DNA from: Rhabdothermincola sediminis
GTDB taxonomy: Bacteria; Actinomycetota; Acidimicrobiia; Acidimicrobiales; Acidimicrobilacustridaceae
Length of the DNA: 64,000 bases
NCBI RefSeq assembly: GCF_014805525.1
Contig: NZ_JACFSZ010000011.1
Location: forward strand, 1-64,000
Direction of reading: 5' to 3'
The notes below the pieces were generated by a model, which saw nothing but the letters and a program-made list of their open reading frames with translations, was not told where the DNA came from and did not search any database. Positions 60,631-64,000 of this stretch are shown here, one piece after another; within the stretch, counting starts at the first letter, position 1; every line of letters begins with the position of its first letter. The position numbers and the translations under genes are program-made.

Positions 60631-62982
60631 ATGCCGTCTCGTCTCATCATGTGGTTCTCCGAGCTGAGCTTGGCCGACGAGCCGATCGTCGGCGGGAAGG
60701 CGGCCAACCTGGGGGAGCTCAGCCGAGCGGGCTTCCCGGTCCCTCCCGGCTTCGCCATCCCCGCCACCGTCTACACCGACGCCATGGAGCGCGGTGGGGT
60801 ACGCCCCGCCATCCGGGAGGTCCTCGGCCGGCTGGAGGTAGATGACCCCGGCGCGTTGGCCGCTGCGTCGAGCGCCCTGCGCAAGCTGGTGCACGAAGCC
60901 GGCATGCCCCCCGAGCTGCGTGAGCAGATCGTCGAGGCGTACCGCTCCCTCGGTGAAGACGTCCCGGTGGCGGTGCGCTCGTCGGCTGCCGGTGAGGACA
61001 GCGCCGACGCGTCCTTCGCCGGGATGAACGAGACGTTCACCAACGTGTGCGGCGCAGAGGACGTGGTCGATGCCGTGATCCGCTGCTGGGCCTCCGCGTT
61101 CGGCGAGCGGGTGATCGCCTACCGCGCTCGGCGAGAGCTGGCATCCGAACCCGCGATCGCGGTGGTGGTGCAACAGATGGTGGCCTCTGACCGTTCGGGG
61201 GTCGTGTTCTCGGTGGACCCGGCGACCGGCGACCGGTCGCGGATGATCATCGAGGCCGCCTTCGGGTTGGGGGAGGTGGTGGTGGGCGGGGCCGTAGAGC
61301 CCGACACCTACGTCGTGGCCCGCCCGGCGTCGCGGATCCTCGAGGCCCGGGTCGGCCATCAGGCGTTCAAGATCGTGCAGGGTGACGACGGCCGTGACCA
61401 GCGGATCGACCTGTCCGAGGCCGAAGGGGCGCGGCGGGTGCTCGCCGACGACGAGGTGCTGGGACTGGCCGAGCTGGCGCTGAAGATCGAAGCGCACTAC
61501 GGCGTCCCGCAGGACATCGAGTTCGCCGTCGACGCCGACGGAGCGGTGTGGATCGTACAGTCGCGGCCCATCACCACCATCCCGCCGGGCGAAGCGGTGG
61601 CACCTCCCGCGGGAGGCACCCCTGCAGGTGCGGTGCTGGTGAAGGGCCTCGGCGCCTCGCCGGGCATCGGTCGGGGGGCCGTGCGGATCCTGCGGTCACC
61701 GGAGGAGGGCAAGCGGCTCCAGACCGGTGAGATCCTCGTCGCCCCCATGACCAATCCCGACTGGGTGCCGACCATCCGGCGGGCCTCGGCGATCGTCACC
61801 GAGGGCGGCGGCATGACCTGCCACGCGGCGATCGTCAGCCGCGAGCTTGGCATCCCGGCCGTGGTCGGCGCCCGCCAGGCCCTCACCGCCCTACGGGACG
61901 GGGAGCTGGTCACCGTCGACGGCTCGTCCGGGGTGGTGTGGGCCGGCGAGGTGGAGCCCGCGGCGGCACCGGCGGCTGCGTCGAGTGTCTCGGTCACTCC
62001 CGCCACCACCACCCCGGTGCCGGCAACCGCCGTGGAACCGCTGGGCACGGCCCTTTACGTGAATCTGGCGTTCGCCGATCGGGCCGACGCGGTCGCTGCC
62101 CAACCGGGGGTGGACGGGGTGGGCCTGCTGCGGGCGGAGTTCCTGCTCACCGACGCGCTCGGCGGCCGTCATCCCAAGGCGCTGCTCGCCTCCGGCGGCG
62201 AAGCCGAGTTCGTGGAGCGGATGACCGAGACGTTGCTGCGGATCACCCAGCCGTTCGCCCCCCGCCCGGTCGTGTACCGCACCACCGATTTCCGCACCAA
62301 CGAGTTCCGCAAGTTGGAGGGGGGCGAACGCTACGAGTCCCACGAGGAGAACCCGATGATCGGGTACCGGGGCTGCTACCGCTACATCAAGGACCCAGAG
62401 GTGTTTGCACTGGAGTTGGAGGTCCTGGCCCGGGTGCGGGAGCAGACCCCGAACCTGCACCTGATGATCCCCTTCGTGCGCACCGCCTGGGAGCTGGAGG
62501 CCTGCCTGGAGCTGATCGATCGCAGCCCCCTCGGCCGCCAGCGTGGCCTGCGCACCTGGGTGATGGCCGAGGTGCCTTCGGTCGTGTACCGCATCCCCGA
62601 GTACGCGGCGATGGGTATCGACGGGGTGTCCATCGGCTCCAACGACCTCACCCAGCTCATGCTCGGCGTCGATCGTGATTCCGAGACCTGCGCGGAGCTG
62701 TTCGACGAGAGCGACGCGGCGGTGCTCGACGCCATCCGCCGCATCATCGAGGCGGCCAGCGAGGCGGGCATCACGTCGTCGTTGTGCGGGCAGGCGCCCT
62801 CCAACAACCCGGCCTTCGCCGAGCACCTGGTGCGAGCGGGCATCACCTCGATCTCCGTGAACCCCGACGCGGTCGACGCCGCCCGGGCCGCGATCGGCCG
62901 CGCCGAGCGGCGACTGCTGCTCGAGGCGTCCCGGGAGCGCCATCGGGGAGGCGGGGGCCGAGCACGGCGCGGCGTTCGCTGA
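60631..62982 (+). CDS. ppsA: Phosphoenolpyruvate synthase
   Basis: A 783-residue enzyme that makes PEP from pyruvate and ATP, feeding gluconeogenesis. The N-terminal ATP-grasp region has [11 protein letters not shown] and [17 protein letters not shown], the central phospho-His domain has [22 protein letters not shown], and the C-terminal TIM barrel has [25 protein letters not shown] and the Cys loop [13 protein letters not shown] Pro/Ala/Thr-rich linker (about residues 445-475) joins the His domain and the barrel. The ATG at 60631 follows AAAGGG. Confidence 0.95.
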   Translation: MPSRLIMWFSELSLADEPIVGGKAANLGELSRAGFPVPPGFAIPATVYTDAMERGGVRPAIREVLGRLEVDDPGALAAASSALRKLVHEAGMPPELREQIVEAYRSLGEDVPVAVRSSAAGEDSADASFAGMNETFTNVCGAEDVVDAVIRCWASAFGERVIAYRARRELASEPAIAVVVQQMVASDRSGVVFSVDPATGDRSRMIIEAAFGLGEVVVGGAVEPDTYVVARPASRILEARVGHQAFKIVQGDDGRDQRIDLSEAEGARRVLADDEVLGLAELALKIEAHYGVPQDIEFAVDADGAVWIVQSRPITTIPPGEAVAPPAGGTPAGAVLVKGLGASPGIGRGAVRILRSPEEGKRLQTGEILVAPMTNPDWVPTIRRASAIVTEGGGMTCHAAIVSRELGIPAVVGARQALTALRDGELVTVDGSSGVVWAGEVEPAAAPAAASSVSVTPATTTPVPATAVEPLGTALYVNLAFADRADAVAAQPGVDGVGLLRAEFLLTDALGGRHPKALLASGGEAEFVERMTETLLRITQPFAPRPVVYRTTDFRTNEFRKLEGGERYESHEENPMIGYRGCYRYIKDPEVFALELEVLARVREQTPNLHLMIPFVRTAWELEACLELIDRSPLGRQRGLRTWVMAEVPSVVYRIPEYAAMGIDGVSIGSNDLTQLMLGVDRDSETCAELFDESDAAVLDAIRRIIEAASEAGITSSLCGQAPSNNPAFAEHLVRAGITSISVNPDAVDAARAAIGRAERRLLLEASRERHRGGGGRARRGVR

Positions 62983-63060
62983 CCGCGCCAACATGGGTAC
63001 GGTCCGAGGCGACTCGACACCGGTGCAGAGATGGACGGCAGAGCAGAAGGAGAGACGGCG

Positions 63061-63411
63061 ATGACCGAGACCACCGAGACCAAGTCCCTCGAGGATCGAG
63101 TCCACCAGCTGGAAGATCAGGTACGGCGCCTCAACGAGGAGCTCCTCCAGGGCCAGCTCGACGACTGGAAGGCTCGCATCGACCAACTCGAGGTGCAGAT
63201 GCGCCTAGGGACGATGGAAGCCCGCGACGAGGTGCGACCCCTCGTGGAGCAGCTGCGCAACAAGTGGCTCGACGCCAAGGAACAGCTCGACAAGGCGCAG
63301 AGCGCGGCCGGCGATGCGTTCGCGACGGTGCGCGAAGGAGTCCAACGCGCGGTCAAGGACCTCGGCGACGCGCTCGACGAAGCCGTCAAGCGTCTCGGCG
63401 TCAAGGACTGA
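63061..63411 (+). CDS. Small coiled-coil protein
   Basis: A 116-residue protein that is nearly all helix: LEDRVHQLEDQVRRLNEELL is a clear heptad coil, followed by amphipathic helices (VREGVQRAVKDLGDALDEAV). No family recognised. The ATG has an AAGGAGA site seven bases upstream; the in-frame ATG at 63031 lies in leader. It may be a structural or envelope-associated small protein. Confidence 0.75.
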   Translation: MTETTETKSLEDRVHQLEDQVRRLNEELLQGQLDDWKARIDQLEVQMRLGTMEARDEVRPLVEQLRNKWLDAKEQLDKAQSAAGDAFATVREGVQRAVKDLGDALDEAVKRLGVKD

Positions 63412-63471
63412 GCGGCACCGACCCGGTCCCGGGCACGCCGTGCCGGCTCGTCCCTGCACCACCGAGGTGTC

Positions 63472-64000
63472 GTGGTCACCCTGAACCCGGCCGACATCGA
63501 CGCCATCGTCTTCGACATGGACGGCGTCATCACCGACACCGCCCGGGTGCACGAGGCGGCGTGGAAGCGCCTGTTCGACGAATACCTCGCCGGGAAGGCG
63601 CCAGCCGGAGCTGACGGCCGGCCCTTCGATGGAGAGGACTACCGGCGGTACGTCGACGGCCGGTTACGGGTCGATGGCGTGGAGTCGTTCCTGGCCAGCC
63701 GAGGTATCCGCCTCGAGCGCGGTGAGCCCACCGACCCGGAGACCGCACCGAGCGCGTGGGGGCTGGCCAACCGCAAGAACCGCTACTTCCACGAGGTGCT
63801 CGCCACCGAAGGGGTCGAGGCGTTCCCGTCCTCGATAGCGTTGGCCCGCGCCGCCCGGCGCTCGGGGCTGCGCACCGCGGTGGTGACGGCCAGCCGCAAC
63901 CGGGCGGCCGTGCTCGAGGCAGCCGGGGTGGGTCACCTCTTCGATGCCCATGTCGACGGGATCGACATCGCCCGGCTCGACCTGCCCGGCAAGCCCGACC
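63472..64000 (+). CDS. Beta-phosphoglucomutase-like HAD hydrolase (5' part)
   Basis: The gene runs off the window end; 176 codons are visible. It begins NPADIDAIVFDMDGVITDTARVHEAAWKRLFDEYL, the HAD motif I with DxD nucleophile, then AVVTASRNRAAVLEAAGVGHLFDAHVDG (motif II). The pattern of SFLASRGIRL and WGLANRKNRYFHEVL matches actinobacterial beta-phosphoglucomutases that sit before a GH65 trehalose or kojibiose phosphorylase. The GTG at 63472 follows CGAGGTG. Confidence 0.88.
   Translation, partial: MVTLNPADIDAIVFDMDGVITDTARVHEAAWKRLFDEYLAGKAPAGADGRPFDGEDYRRYVDGRLRVDGVESFLASRGIRLERGEPTDPETAPSAWGLANRKNRYFHEVLATEGVEAFPSSIALARAARRSGLRTAVVTASRNRAAVLEAAGVGHLFDAHVDGIDIARLDLPGKPD

Noticed and set aside
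1-64000. CRISPR arrays, prophage, insertion sequences
   Set aside because: The only tandem repeats seen lie inside coding regions (surface protein, RCC1); no transposase, integrase or array pattern was found.

Overview
The window is a contiguous piece of a high-GC (roughly 70%) Gram-positive-type chromosome, most likely an actinobacterium. GTG starts, stop-start overlaps (ATGA/GTGA), a resuscitation-promoting-factor-like lipoprotein, an F420-type luciferase-like oxidoreductase, BTAD/SARP regulators, lipobox proteins and an LPXTG surface protein all fit. The mix, including a group 3b-type hydrogenase operon carrying a DUF6390-like gene, suggests Acidimicrobiia or a near relative. That placement is inference; no rRNA is present to settle it. 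There is no phage, no IS element and no CRISPR array.

Layout. 1-2.8 kb: the 3' end of a repeat-rich, sortase-anchored surface protein and an overlapping small lipoprotein, then a decayed EAL-domain fragment. 3.3-10.5 kb: a ten-gene, almost fully overlapping operon for a cytoplasmic NAD(P)-linked group 3b [NiFe]-hydrogenase (FeS subunit, cyclic-nucleotide-fold protein, flavin subunit, small and large subunits, maturation endopeptidase, HypC), continuing without a break into an EamA transporter and a DUF6390-like protein. 10.5-17.4 kb: amphi-Trp protein, large BTAD-ATPase regulator, secreted Calx-beta/RCC1 propeller, two small proteins. 17.4-24.4 kb: flavin reductase, membrane-anchored SGNH hydrolase, Baeyer-Villiger-type monooxygenase, CrtI-like oxidoreductase, DUF167 protein, a decayed SARP gene and tRNA-Arg. 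24.5-28.8 kb: Rpf-like lipoprotein with an upstream Crp/GlxR-like palindrome, two tRNA-Ser genes, pheA, and larB-larC for the nickel-pincer cofactor.

28.8-37.7 kb: fatty acid desaturase divergent from a PaaX-family regulator over a shared palindrome, a strong bidirectional terminator, ketopantoate reductase, two metallo-beta-lactamase-fold enzymes, a diguanylate cyclase, a secreted alpha/beta hydrolase and an SDR. 37.8-44.2 kb: acyl-CoA dehydrogenase, a small secreted protein divergent from an unusual one-piece ECF sigma factor/ZAS/membrane protein, a TetR regulator with operator coupled to an AurF-like diiron oxygenase, a nitrilase and a hemerythrin-like protein. 44.2-48.1 kb: aminotransferase, alanine dehydrogenase and aldehyde dehydrogenase that together make a plausible amine/omega-amino-acid catabolic set. 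48.1-54.8 kb: PH-like and CHAD proteins, cyclopropane-fatty-acid-synthase-type methyltransferase, gluQRS, two NTF2-fold proteins, aldo/keto reductase and LLM oxidoreductase. 54.9-64 kb: an XRE/nucleotidyltransferase toxin-antitoxin-like pair, a secreted glucosaminidase, an ABC exporter, phosphoenolpyruvate synthase, a coiled-coil protein and the start of a beta-phosphoglucomutase-like HAD gene cut by the window end.

Themes. Nickel use recurs (hydrogenase, LarB/LarC). Several lipid-modifying enzymes are present (desaturase, CFA-type synthase, acyl-CoA dehydrogenase). The least conventional pieces are the fused ECF-sigma/anti-sigma/transmembrane protein (39.7 kb), the hydrogenase operon extension (8.7-10.5 kb), the PaaX/desaturase switch (29.8 kb) and the XRE-nucleotidyltransferase pair (54.9 kb).
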